A stretch of 7,036 nt of DNA from an uncultured Pirellula sp. (lineage in GTDB: Bacteria; Planctomycetota; Planctomycetia; Pirellulales; Pirellulaceae): NCBI GenBank assembly GCA_903892365.1, contig CAITIF010000009.1:1-7036 (forward strand), in the 5' to 3' direction. Both the position numbers and the translations under genes were made by a program. The notes below the pieces were generated by a model, which searched no databases, was not told where the DNA came from, and saw only the letters and a program-made list of their open reading frames with translations. This document shows positions 1 through 6,852 of the stretch, piece by piece. Positions within the stretch are counted from its first letter, which is position 1. Each line of letters begins with the position of its first letter.

Positions 1-219
1 GTCATCGTCGTCGTCGCTTCCAGCCTTGTTATGCTTTCCATCGCAGAAGGGTTTATTGAGCGATTGACCGCAGCCGCAAAGAACATGCGACTTCTTCTTT
101 TTGTCAGGACAAAGCGGGCGTCCATACTTGTCGACGATGTTGACATCCCCCTCAATGATGATAGGGCCTTTCGGGTTACAGCATATTTTGGTTGGGCACG
201 TGTCACAGGGATTGGCCAT
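1..219 (-). CDS. CDGSH-type iron-sulfur protein, 3' end cut by window edge
   Basis: The first 73 codons are present and the frame is still open at base 1. The C-terminal half carries the CDGSH signature LCGCGQSLNKPFCDGKH (residues 47-63). The predicted [2Fe-2S] ligands are C48, C50, C59 and H63, the three-Cys one-His set of the mitoNEET/CDGSH family. These proteins act in electron transfer or iron-sulfur handling; no partner is evident here. Lys62 replaces the usual small residue before the ligand His. The N-terminus has an extra cysteine cluster (C5, C8, C13, C14) that the core domain does not need, plus C37. The visible sequence ends in five aspartates (69-73). The start at 219 is supported by GGAGA at 229-233, nine bases upstream. 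The gene lies 95 bases after the chemosensory operon on the same strand with no terminator seen between them, so readthrough is possible, but a functional link is not shown. The family call is strong. Confidence 0.88.
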   Translation of the reverse strand, partial: MANPCDTCPTKICCNPKGPIIIEGDVNIVDKYGRPLCPDKKKKSHVLCGCGQSLNKPFCDGKHNKAGSDDDDD

Positions 220-314
220 AATTGTTATTCTCCAGTCGATTGCTCTAGGCAAGCTTTTTCAAAGTGATGCGGCAAGGAAACGGTATTGGCACGGTATAGA
301 AATCTGATTGGCAG
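220..314. other. Intergenic gap between receptor-like gene and CDGSH gene
   Basis: This 95-base gap holds the CDGSH Shine-Dalgarno and nothing else I can support. I see no GC-rich hairpin followed by a T run after the receptor-like stop at 315-317. On the minus strand a short repeat of ATACCGT occurs twice, 13 bases apart, which may be chance. A sigma-70 promoter could not be assigned with confidence. Confidence 0.5.
229..233 (-). promoter_or_regulatory. Shine-Dalgarno of the CDGSH gene
   Basis: On the minus strand this reads GGAGA, followed by nine bases and then ATG at 219. It is a normal ribosome binding site and fixes the start codon of a gene whose end is outside the window. Confidence 0.7.
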
Positions 315-2723
315 CTAAAAAAGTGGTCTGAGAATGTGTGCGGACCAACCTAGCCCTTGGTATTCTCGATACCCTTTGCTTCGCGAGGAACCCATGATGT
401 AAACGTGGTCGCCCAATCGAAACACCCCCGATGCAGATTGTCCCGCTGCCAACTCACGGTGCTCCGATGGAAGCTCGGGCGTGGAACCAAGCGGAACAAT
501 CTGAGCATCGGAAGTTTCAATGACTTCGAAATTCCGGCTTGCGTAGAATGCGATGCAGCCCTGAATTCGTTTACCGTTTCGATCTTTCGGCAAACAAGTC
601 TTGAGAATTTTTCCTGACTCTGTGACCCAATCGAACAGGCTTCCAAGGACACCAACTACTTCTCCATCGCGTGCACCATTAGCGCGAACCGCCCCAGAGT
701 AGATCAGAGAACGTCGCCCACCACGCTCTAAATCTGACTCACCGACATCCTGAACAGCGTACTCCCCAAATGTCTTGCAACGCATCGACTTGTTAAACCA
801 AGGATGGTCAGCGACTCGAGCATCCTTCATATCCGGTATCAGCTCAGGATTGGAAGCCGCAACAACACGTCCCATTCGGTTAGATAACACCAAATTTCGA
901 TACATGGAATAACTTCCATTCACGTCACGTAACCTTCGACTCGCTGCCTGCACGTTTTCCTCCGTTGGATCCACCAACGCTTGCCAAAGGTACTTGTCCG
1001 TTGCCCACCAGCGAATGGCTGCCGAACGTTCAAATAGATTGCGATCAATCAAATCGATGGCCTGCTTGGAAAAGGTTTCCAGCGTCTGCAGATTCAATCG
1101 GAGTTCGCCAAAAGCCATCTCGCGAAGAAGTTCTTCCATCTTGGCGGTAGCAAAATCCCCTGTCTCCGTGATTCGCTCAAAAACGGGCCCAAGCGCAACA
1201 CCTCTCTTGCCCAGCTTGGACGCGAAAACAATTCCATTGAGCGAAATCAGCTTGATGGACTGTTTGTCGTCTTGAACCTTTACGTAGGTATCCTTGTTGA
1301 TCTCCGGGATAAGCCTGGATCGCATCAGTTCATCCGGACTGATGCCATTCATTTGGCAATTCGCTTCACTTGCAAATATCTCATTGCTGGGAACGATCAA
1401 GTGCGAGCTCCAGCCAAGGCCTGCGTAATCGAGATATCCATCCGACATCGCCGAGAAGACGGCGGAATCGTTCCCCTCAATACTCGCATAACTGCTAATC
1501 GATCCACCTGGCGTCAACTTGCGATGCCCTCGTGGCAAATGTGCATGCTGGCCAACAGGTATGATATCCGGATCGCTTGACCCCACGATCTTGCCATCGC
1601 TGTCAGTAAAGAACGAATACCACCCGTCTTTGGTGTCGCCATCTTCCATCCTTGGCATATAGTCCTGAAGAATGATCCGCGCCTCTTCGGCAAGATCAAA
1701 GAACGCCCCCATGGTTCCTACGATCTGGTCTCCCTTACTCGCACTTTTGATCGACGTGCTGAAAACCAAGCAATCACCGGAATCCAATACCGATCGGCTG
1801 GTCTTCTCGATCGCGTAATCATTCGCATCCCCCGTATCTTGGGCTCGTTTGAACCACGGTTCATCGGCTACCGACCGCCCCAGGACGTGGGCACGACGCT
1901 TTGCATTCGCATTCGCGATGATGATCCCGTCGGAGGTGGTAATAACCAAGTCTCGATAAAGGGTGTAAGAACTACCAATATCCTCTAGGCGACTGCAGGC
2001 GATAGCAACATGCTGATGCACATCTTCAAGGTTTTTGATAACCTTCTGCAGCATATTGAGCGTTGCTTCTTGGCTCTTGCCTTTGCCAAGTTGCTCAGCG
2101 AGTGTATCCACTTTTTGCTTGAATTGCTGGTAGACGGCGAGATTGAACATCAGCTCAAGCTTGCGCGGTTGATAGCTGCGCACATCATCAACGTACTGAC
2201 TAATATCCTTCATGGTCCAATTGGTTTCGAGTGTCGGAACCTCGAACGCAGCTTTGGCTGCATCCAAATATTCGCCCATTTCAAAGAGCTGCTTTTCTAG
2301 CGACCGGCTGGATTTATTGATGCGTTCCAACGCTTCGGTGAATGCGGTCTCAACCGCCCAGGACATCACATCGCATGTTCTTTCCAGCAACGTCCGGTCG
2401 ATCAAATTGATTTTGATATAAGCCGTCGTACAGTAGATAGAACGACAGAAATCCTCTTTGGCTGCATAGAACTGATCGAACAAGTTCTTGGTACCATCAT
2501 GCAGTTCGGCAGCAAAAGTCTCGACACGTTCCATCAATTCGGTGATCTGCTCTTGCTCCGTGGCAGTCTCGCTGATAGCTGCGGCGGTGCACTTGCCCTG
2601 ATTGCAAATCGGAGAGACACCGATCAACTCATTGATGATCTTTTCGTAAAACTCACGATGGTCGTTTGTGATCAACGAATTGAAAATACTAAACTTGTTC
2701 TCTGCCTTCTGTTCGACGATCAT
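315..2723 (-). CDS. Soluble chemoreceptor-like protein: tandem Cache-like units around an MCP-like hairpin tip
   Basis: This 802-residue protein shows no signal peptide and no hydrophobic stretch long enough for a membrane helix, so it is predicted cytoplasmic. Residues 1-105 are mostly helical and Cys-containing (C40, C45, C93, C98). Unit A (about 106-446) and unit B (about 556-800) are diverged copies. Each has a helix with an LIDR-x-L-x-ER motif (107-115; 558-566), a first lobe starting at YR-D/N-LV (256; 608) and passing through VADxPWF (285-291; 637-643), and a second lobe ending in GLGWS (435-439; 790-794). Two lobes after a long helix fit a double Cache fold. Unit A has a helical insertion (about 133-236). 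Between the units, residues 485-555 contain LISLNGIVFASKLGKRG, which resembles the MCP signalling hairpin tip. The start is set by AGGA at 2730-2733 and an ATGA overlap with cheW. The likely role is cytosolic input to the adjacent CheW/CheA. The ligand is unknown. HAMP and clear methylation helices are not seen. Fold and role are inference from sequence reading. Confidence 0.72.
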   Translation of the reverse strand: MIVEQKAENKFSIFNSLITNDHREFYEKIINELIGVSPICNQGKCTAAAISETATEQEQITELMERVETFAAELHDGTKNLFDQFYAAKEDFCRSIYCTTAYIKINLIDRTLLERTCDVMSWAVETAFTEALERINKSSRSLEKQLFEMGEYLDAAKAAFEVPTLETNWTMKDISQYVDDVRSYQPRKLELMFNLAVYQQFKQKVDTLAEQLGKGKSQEATLNMLQKVIKNLEDVHQHVAIACSRLEDIGSSYTLYRDLVITTSDGIIIANANAKRRAHVLGRSVADEPWFKRAQDTGDANDYAIEKTSRSVLDSGDCLVFSTSIKSASKGDQIVGTMGAFFDLAEEARIILQDYMPRMEDGDTKDGWYSFFTDSDGKIVGSSDPDIIPVGQHAHLPRGHRKLTPGGSISSYASIEGNDSAVFSAMSDGYLDYAGLGWSSHLIVPSNEIFASEANCQMNGISPDELMRSRLIPEINKDTYVKVQDDKQSIKLISLNGIVFASKLGKRGVALGPVFERITETGDFATAKMEELLREMAFGELRLNLQTLETFSKQAIDLIDRNLFERSAAIRWWATDKYLWQALVDPTEENVQAASRRLRDVNGSYSMYRNLVLSNRMGRVVAASNPELIPDMKDARVADHPWFNKSMRCKTFGEYAVQDVGESDLERGGRRSLIYSGAVRANGARDGEVVGVLGSLFDWVTESGKILKTCLPKDRNGKRIQGCIAFYASRNFEVIETSDAQIVPLGSTPELPSEHRELAAGQSASGVFRLGDHVYIMGSSRSKGYREYQGLGWSAHILRPLF
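324..1058 (-). repeat. Cache-like unit B (residues 556-800 of receptor-like protein)
   Basis: This is the second copy of the internal repeat and forms the very C-terminus of the protein. It lacks the unit A insertion: the first helix with RWWATD (571-576) leads almost directly into the first lobe. A helix of the form RNLFERxxxxRWWATD before a Cache lobe is something I recall from atypical cytoplasmic chemotaxis receptors; that recollection could not be checked here. Confidence 0.72.
1170..1241 (-). other. Diverged MCP signalling-tip motif (residues 495-518)
   Basis: The segment from L495 to I518 aligns without gaps to the hairpin tip of canonical receptors such as Tsr (LNAAVEAARAGEQG and onward). 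Matches by eye are L495, N496, V499, A501, G505, G508 and V514, with Lys503 at the conserved Arg position. The canonical trimer-contact Glu is replaced by Phe500. Helical sequence flanks it on both sides, as expected for an antiparallel hairpin. The family link is an inference from about 7 of 24 identities placed at the most conserved tip positions. Confidence 0.55.
1386..2408 (-). repeat. Cache-like unit A (residues 106-446 of receptor-like protein)
   Basis: This is the first copy of the internal protein repeat. It pairs with unit B by LIDRTLLER / LIDRNLFER, YRDLV / YRNLV, VADEPWF / VADHPWF, VGTMGAFFD / VGVLGSLFD and GLGWSSH / GLGWSAH, in the same order. It is longer than unit B because of a helical insertion after the first helix (about 133-236). 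The similarity is at protein level; the DNA has diverged. Confidence 0.75.
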
Positions 2724-3211
2724 ATGGTTTCCTGCGTTTCTGGTTGAAGGACAGTTTCAATCAGTCGTTGGATTGAAATCAAAGTAAAAAACTTGTCTTG
2801 AACTCGGATCACCCCATCCACGAATGGCTGATTCACGTGGGGCGGAGCGGGATGAATTTCTTCATCGACGAGATGGTGAATTTGGGAGACGGAATCGACG
2901 TTCAACACGATCGGTTCGTCAAATGCATATAGCCCCATTTCGCGGGCCTCGTCGACTAATCCTAAAGATGTTTCTAAGAGAATCATTTCGCCCGGAGCGG
3001 ACGATTCTCGTTGTGGGATCTCAAAGCAGCGACGCATGTTGATCACGACGGCTGTGCGGCCTCGAATATTCACCAGTCCATCGATACGCGAATTGGAGCC
3101 GGGTACTTTCGTGATGGGCAAAGGCCGAAAGTACTCCTCAACCAATAAGGAGTGAATTGCAAACGCCTCGTCGCGAATCAAGAATGTGGAGATCTGCATG
3201 GTTGCTCTCAT
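2720..3211 (-). CDS. cheW: CheW-like scaffold protein
   Basis: This 163-residue protein has the usual CheW length and forms a single CheW (SH3-like) domain, the adaptor that links receptor tips to the P5 domain of CheA in the cytoplasm. The first subdomain contains the hallmark IDGLVNIRGRTAVVINMRRCF-type segment around residues 43-63, with N48, R50 and G51 at the conserved NxRG positions. The C-terminal part, VDGVIRVQDKFFTLISIQRL (131-150), is the typical closing strand and helix. The start at 3211 is preferred over an in-frame ATG at 3199 because AGGAGAAG at 3221-3228 sits nine bases upstream of 3211. The gene starts 3 bases after the cheA stop and its TGA overlaps the next ATG. The middle (65-115) is more diverged than in enteric CheW, with an acidic stretch. 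No second adaptor gene is visible, so it probably serves this CheA and the following receptor-like protein. Confidence 0.93.
   Translation of the reverse strand: MRATMQISTFLIRDEAFAIHSLLVEEYFRPLPITKVPGSNSRIDGLVNIRGRTAVVINMRRCFEIPQRESSAPGEMILLETSLGLVDEAREMGLYAFDEPIVLNVDSVSQIHHLVDEEIHPAPPHVNQPFVDGVIRVQDKFFTLISIQRLIETVLQPETQETI
2730..2733 (-). promoter_or_regulatory. Shine-Dalgarno of receptor-like gene, inside cheW
   Basis: On the minus strand AGGA stands six bases before the ATG at 2723 and lies within the last codons of cheW. Together with the ATGA stop-start overlap at 2720-2723 it indicates translational coupling. Confidence 0.65.
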
Positions 3212-3214
3212 TTT

Positions 3215-6200
3215 CTAACGCTTCTCCTGAGTTCGGCGAATCTGCAGGCATTCAGAAACGGTAGAACGCACGTGATTTTTATCAATCTTGATCACGTATC
3301 GATCAAAACCGAGACTCAGCCCCTTTTCGCGAAAGTGGTCATCCGAAAGGGTCGTCAGGGCAACTAAAGGTAACATGTCGAATCGTCGATCTTCACGAAT
3401 CTTCGATGCAAGCTGGAAGCCGTCCATGCGAGGCATGTTGATGTCCGATATCACGAGATCGTACCGCTGAGGTTCCGCAAGCAGCTTTTCCCATGCCTCG
3501 AGCCCATCGTTCACAATCTCGACAGTCCATTCCTCGCGTGTCATGTACTGCTTGATCAGCTTTCGGAAGAAGAGACTATCTTCCGCAACTAAAATCTTTG
3601 CTTGACGCGTTTGTGTATCTTGCTTCTTAATCTTGTCCGGTGCATGCTTCTCAAACACACTGAATACATCCAGCAACATGACCAAATTGTCATTGTGTAG
3701 GAAGGTCCCAACGATGCCTTTGTTGTCGTCAAGCCGGGATTCAAAGTCGTCATCCACGTCGATCACGGACACATTGGGGCCTGTCAGGATTCCGATCGGA
3801 TACGATACTGCCGCTGGTCTTATCAAGCAGCAATCTTTGTTATCAGTACCAAAGGGCGTGATAGGTAGGAAGGAATCCAATCGCATCACGGAAATGGTTT
3901 CGTTCTTGATCTGACAGTATTCTTTCGAGCCAACCGTTCTGATCGAGTCCAAAGAAATTCGTTCGATGATCGCTACCAATTCCAATGGAATGGCAAAGAG
4001 CTCGTGATCTGCGAAGCTGAAGACAACCATCTTTTGCTTGGGTAAATTCTTCGATGTCTTCAAAGGCCCAGCGTTATCGAGATTGGCCGGTCGATTGCTC
4101 TTGAGCTTCTTCTGATCGAAGAATTTCAGTGCGAGTTTATTCACGAGGCCGTTGATATCCAAAATCAAGGAAACTCGGCCTGTTCCCAAAACCGTGTGCC
4201 CTGAAAACACACCGCAACTTGCAAGCAACTTGGGAGTTCCGCGTACAATGATTTCTTGGATGCCAAGAACCTTATCAACAATAGCCCCAAATTGATGCTT
4301 TCGGTATTGAAGGATGACCAAGCAGCTATGTTTGTCTCTTTCGAAATTCTTGTCCATCGCCAGCGCTTCCCGCAGGTCGAGCAATGCCACCAGCTTATCT
4401 CGAAGCTGGTACACGTTCTCCCCATCCACCTGAACAATGTTGGCGATCGCCTTCTCATCGTACTGAATGATTTCACTGATGGCAGTCTCCGGGATCGCAA
4501 ATCGCTCTTGCTGAATATCCACGATCAGCGCTTTGGTCAGCGAGGACGAAACCAGGGCTTTCGCAAGGGGCAAGATCGCGGAAAAGGTTGTTCCCGATCC
4601 AACTTTGGTAACAACATCGATCGATCCGCCAACAGCCTCGATGTTGTTGCGCACCACGTCCATCCCCACCCCTCGTCCGGAGACGTCGGTTGCTTGATCC
4701 TTGGTCGAGAATCCAGCGTGGAAGATGAGCATCACTTTTTGGTGCTCTGACAGTTGATTCGCATACTCCTGAGTGATAACCCCTTTGCTTACTGCTTTTT
4801 CGCATACTCGCTTGGCACAAATCCCTCGCCCATCATCCTCGACGGCAAGAATGATCTCACCGCTGTGCACATAAGATCTAAGGTAGATATTCCCTTGGCG
4901 GTTTTTTCCAGCAGCTTCTCGCTCCGCAGGTGTCTCCAGCGCATGGTCCAATGAGTTGCGAATCAAGTGCGTTAGCGGATCCGCGAAACTCTCCAGAATC
5001 GTTCGATCTAGTTCCAGATCCCCACCTTCGATATGCAGTGCCACTTCTTTGTTGAGCTGGCGCGACAGATCTCGAACAATTCTCCGGTAACGCTCGAACA
5101 AGGAACCGGTTGTTTGCATGCGTGTTTCGATAACGGTCTCGTGCACACCTGTAATCGATTGTGACAAGGTACGGAACGCAGCGTTTCCGCGAAAGTCAAA
5201 CTCATTCATCAACTGGTTTCGGGCCATGACCATGGTCCCGGTCCATTCCAGCAGTTCATTCAAGATGTGAACTGGTACTCGCATCGACTGATCAGCAGCA
5301 TTTTTGTCGGCTGCCGGTTTCGGCGCACTCTTGGTGGATGAGGCTTCTTTGGAACTTTGCGAACTGTTGCTGGCGGCAACTGCGGCTGGTGGGGTTGACG
5401 CGGCTGGTGTGTTTGGTGCTGCAGAAGGAGCCAGTGCGGCAGGCTTCTCCGCTTTCGCGATTGCAACCGCCGCAACGGCTGGCTTGGCGGGCGCTGGCGT
5501 CGGTGAAGCCCCCGTCGAAGGCTTCAGTTTAGCAACATCAACAACGCAAACACACTCTGGCTTCAGATGGAAGTGATCGCTCAGCATATCGGCCGAAAGC
5601 ACGGTTTCCAGATAAATGGTACACGTTCCCTTCGCCACGGTGTCAATCTTGTCCTGAGGAATCGAACTGTGCAGAATTTTGCCAATACTCGATAGTCCGA
5701 CCACAACCCCTTCTTTGACATCGATCGCTTGGCGAATCGCTTCCAGTTCCAAATGCAAACAGAAAACCACACCCTTCTTACTGACCGTCGCTTGAATCTT
5801 GGCGATGTCGCTCTCGGATAAGCTATCGGCAACGGGTGCTTCGATGGTAGGGTTGAGGGCTGCGTCTAATTTCGACAAAGCGATGCGGCTGTCGAAGGTC
5901 GCACCCAAGTCATTGGTTTGCAGCATCAGCTTCAAAGAGTCTACCGCAGCCAAGACCGCATCGGTCACTTGTGCGCTAGCTGTCTCCGTGCCACTTCGGA
6001 CGCGATCTAAAAGGGATTCGGCTCGGTGCGCCACCGCAACCAAGTTCTCAAGCTTCAGATAAGACCCATTCCCTTTAATCGTATGAACAGCGCGAAAGAT
6101 GCGATTAACCAGTTCTTGATCGGAGCCCCCGTCCGTTTCCAACGACAGCAGATCCGCCTCAATGTCGGTGAGTCCCTGAAGCCCTTCCTGAACAAACTCT

Positions 6201-6721
6201 GCTAGCAAGTTCTCATCATACTCTTCGGATGGTGCGCCGTTATCGGGAAAGCCTTGCGAGAGAACCTCTTCCGGTTTCGATGGTGTCGACGTATGAGCCG
6301 GCGTCTTGATTGCCGAGCTAGCCGAATCGCTTCCAGCTTCCCCCAAAACGCGATCCAGTTTCAGTACCGATTCCGTGCTGTCGTAACTGACCCCAATGTC
6401 GGGTGCATTCAACATTCCGACAAGATCATCGACCGCTGCTAAAATCGCATCGGTGACTTCGGACGAAGCTTGTCGTTGACCGCTTCGAATTTGATCGAGC
6501 AGAGTTTCCGCAAGGTGACTCAATCGAACAAGGTTGTCCAGGCCCATGTAGGAACCTGTCCCTTTGATCGAATGCACAGCGCGAAAGATACGGTTAACAA
6601 GGTCCTTGTCGTTGCCACCATCCGACTCGAGCGACATGAGATCTTGCTCGACATTGCTTAAGCCTTGCAAACTCTCGGCCACAAACTCTGTCAGCAGTTC
6701 CGTATCTTGAAAGTCATCCAT
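3215..6721 (-). CDS. cheA: Hybrid chemotaxis histidine kinase CheA with two Hpt, two CheW-like and one receiver domain
   Basis: This 1168-residue cytoplasmic kinase is far longer than enteric CheA (about 650). Domains in order: Hpt1 (1-125, FRAVHSIKG, phosphoacceptor H50); Hpt2 (165-290, FRAVHTIKG, H213); an alpha/beta region of P2-like appearance (about 305-395); an Ala/Pro/Ser linker (400-477); P3 dimerisation helices from RVPVHILNELLEW (481-493); and a P4 ATPase with N box HLIRNSLDHALE (585-596), DDGRGI (629-634) and GFSTKD with SGRGVGMDVV (670-690). These are followed by P5, CheW-like (725-862), a second CheW-like domain (897-1025), and a receiver (1041-1158) with acidic pair E1047/D1048, phosphoacceptor D1093, T1123/T1124 and K1145. 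The usual Lys-Pro after the receiver Lys is Lys-Ile. All catalytic motifs appear intact. The ATG at 6721 begins just before the Hpt1 helix; no good Shine-Dalgarno precedes it. The architecture fits hybrid CheAs of the FrzE/WspE/PilL kind, whose outputs include motility or non-flagellar functions; which applies here cannot be told. Confidence 0.96.
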   Translation of the reverse strand: MDDFQDTELLTEFVAESLQGLSNVEQDLMSLESDGGNDKDLVNRIFRAVHSIKGTGSYMGLDNLVRLSHLAETLLDQIRSGQRQASSEVTDAILAAVDDLVGMLNAPDIGVSYDSTESVLKLDRVLGEAGSDSASSAIKTPAHTSTPSKPEEVLSQGFPDNGAPSEEYDENLLAEFVQEGLQGLTDIEADLLSLETDGGSDQELVNRIFRAVHTIKGNGSYLKLENLVAVAHRAESLLDRVRSGTETASAQVTDAVLAAVDSLKLMLQTNDLGATFDSRIALSKLDAALNPTIEAPVADSLSESDIAKIQATVSKKGVVFCLHLELEAIRQAIDVKEGVVVGLSSIGKILHSSIPQDKIDTVAKGTCTIYLETVLSADMLSDHFHLKPECVCVVDVAKLKPSTGASPTPAPAKPAVAAVAIAKAEKPAALAPSAAPNTPAASTPPAAVAASNSSQSSKEASSTKSAPKPAADKNAADQSMRVPVHILNELLEWTGTMVMARNQLMNEFDFRGNAAFRTLSQSITGVHETVIETRMQTTGSLFERYRRIVRDLSRQLNKEVALHIEGGDLELDRTILESFADPLTHLIRNSLDHALETPAEREAAGKNRQGNIYLRSYVHSGEIILAVEDDGRGICAKRVCEKAVSKGVITQEYANQLSEHQKVMLIFHAGFSTKDQATDVSGRGVGMDVVRNNIEAVGGSIDVVTKVGSGTTFSAILPLAKALVSSSLTKALIVDIQQERFAIPETAISEIIQYDEKAIANIVQVDGENVYQLRDKLVALLDLREALAMDKNFERDKHSCLVILQYRKHQFGAIVDKVLGIQEIIVRGTPKLLASCGVFSGHTVLGTGRVSLILDINGLVNKLALKFFDQKKLKSNRPANLDNAGPLKTSKNLPKQKMVVFSFADHELFAIPLELVAIIERISLDSIRTVGSKEYCQIKNETISVMRLDSFLPITPFGTDNKDCCLIRPAAVSYPIGILTGPNVSVIDVDDDFESRLDDNKGIVGTFLHNDNLVMLLDVFSVFEKHAPDKIKKQDTQTRQAKILVAEDSLFFRKLIKQYMTREEWTVEIVNDGLEAWEKLLAEPQRYDLVISDINMPRMDGFQLASKIREDRRFDMLPLVALTTLSDDHFREKGLSLGFDRYVIKIDKNHVRSTVSECLQIRRTQEKR
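3221..3228 (-). promoter_or_regulatory. Shine-Dalgarno of cheW, inside the cheA 3' end
   Basis: On the minus strand this reads AGGAGAAG and encodes part of the last residues (QEKR) of CheA. It is the strongest ribosome binding site in the window and decides the cheW start at 3211 over the in-frame ATG at 3199. Confidence 0.75.
5921..6217 (-). repeat. Hpt domain copy 2 (CheA residues 169-267)
   Basis: This is the second copy, offset by exactly 163 residues from the first. The phosphoacceptor is H213 in FRAVHTIKGNG. The similarity to copy 1 continues at lower level to about residue 290, so the duplicated unit included the tail helix. Confidence 0.9.
6410..6706 (-). repeat. Hpt domain copy 1 (CheA residues 6-104)
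   Basis: Residues 6-104 align without gaps to 169-267, with about 64 of 99 identical by hand count. The copies also match at DNA level, for example a 14-base stretch on the plus strand, ACAGCGCGAAAGAT, encoding the region just before the phosphoacceptor His. The phosphoacceptor is H50. Confidence 0.9.
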
Positions 6722-6801
6722 AAGGTGCTTGTCTACTGCTTAGGTGTGTGTAGATTTGGACAACATTCCGAAACAAACGCGTACGCTTCCGATGCGAAAG
6801 C

Positions 6802-6820
6802 ATTGCGTATTCTTCGCAAT
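6802..6820. repeat. Inverted repeat ATTGCG-N7-CGCAAT in the cheA leader
   Basis: Perfect 6-base arms at 6802-6807 and 6815-6820 are separated by seven bases. It could be a protein site or a weak hairpin in the leader RNA. It sits about 80-100 bases before the cheA start. Confidence 0.4.
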
Positions 6821-6821
6821 A

Positions 6822-6838
6822 TGGTTTCCCAAAAACCA
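6822..6838. repeat. Inverted repeat TGGTTT-N5-AAACCA
   Basis: Six-base arms at 6822-6827 and 6833-6838 directly follow the previous inverted repeat with a one-base gap. In the minus-strand RNA it would form a short hairpin. There is no T run after it, so it is not a terminator. Confidence 0.4.
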
Positions 6839-6852
6839 GCCTGATCTCAGAG

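Noticed and set aside
236..275. A sigma-70-like promoter for the CDGSH gene (TTGAAA or TTGCCT on the minus strand)
   Set aside because: No -10 box at acceptable spacing resembles the consensus well enough to report.
31..307. Two overlapping plus-strand ORFs at the left end
   Set aside because: Both are antisense to the CDGSH gene or run into the intergenic gap, and neither has recognisable features.
4256..4750. A 164-residue plus-strand open frame
   Set aside because: It lies antisense to the P4/P5 coding region of CheA, which has unambiguous motifs, and its translation resembles no protein domain.
5304..5576. An Ala/Gly-rich plus-strand open frame
   Set aside because: It is the antisense image of the Ala/Pro/Ser linker of CheA; low-complexity GC-rich sequence opens frames on both strands.
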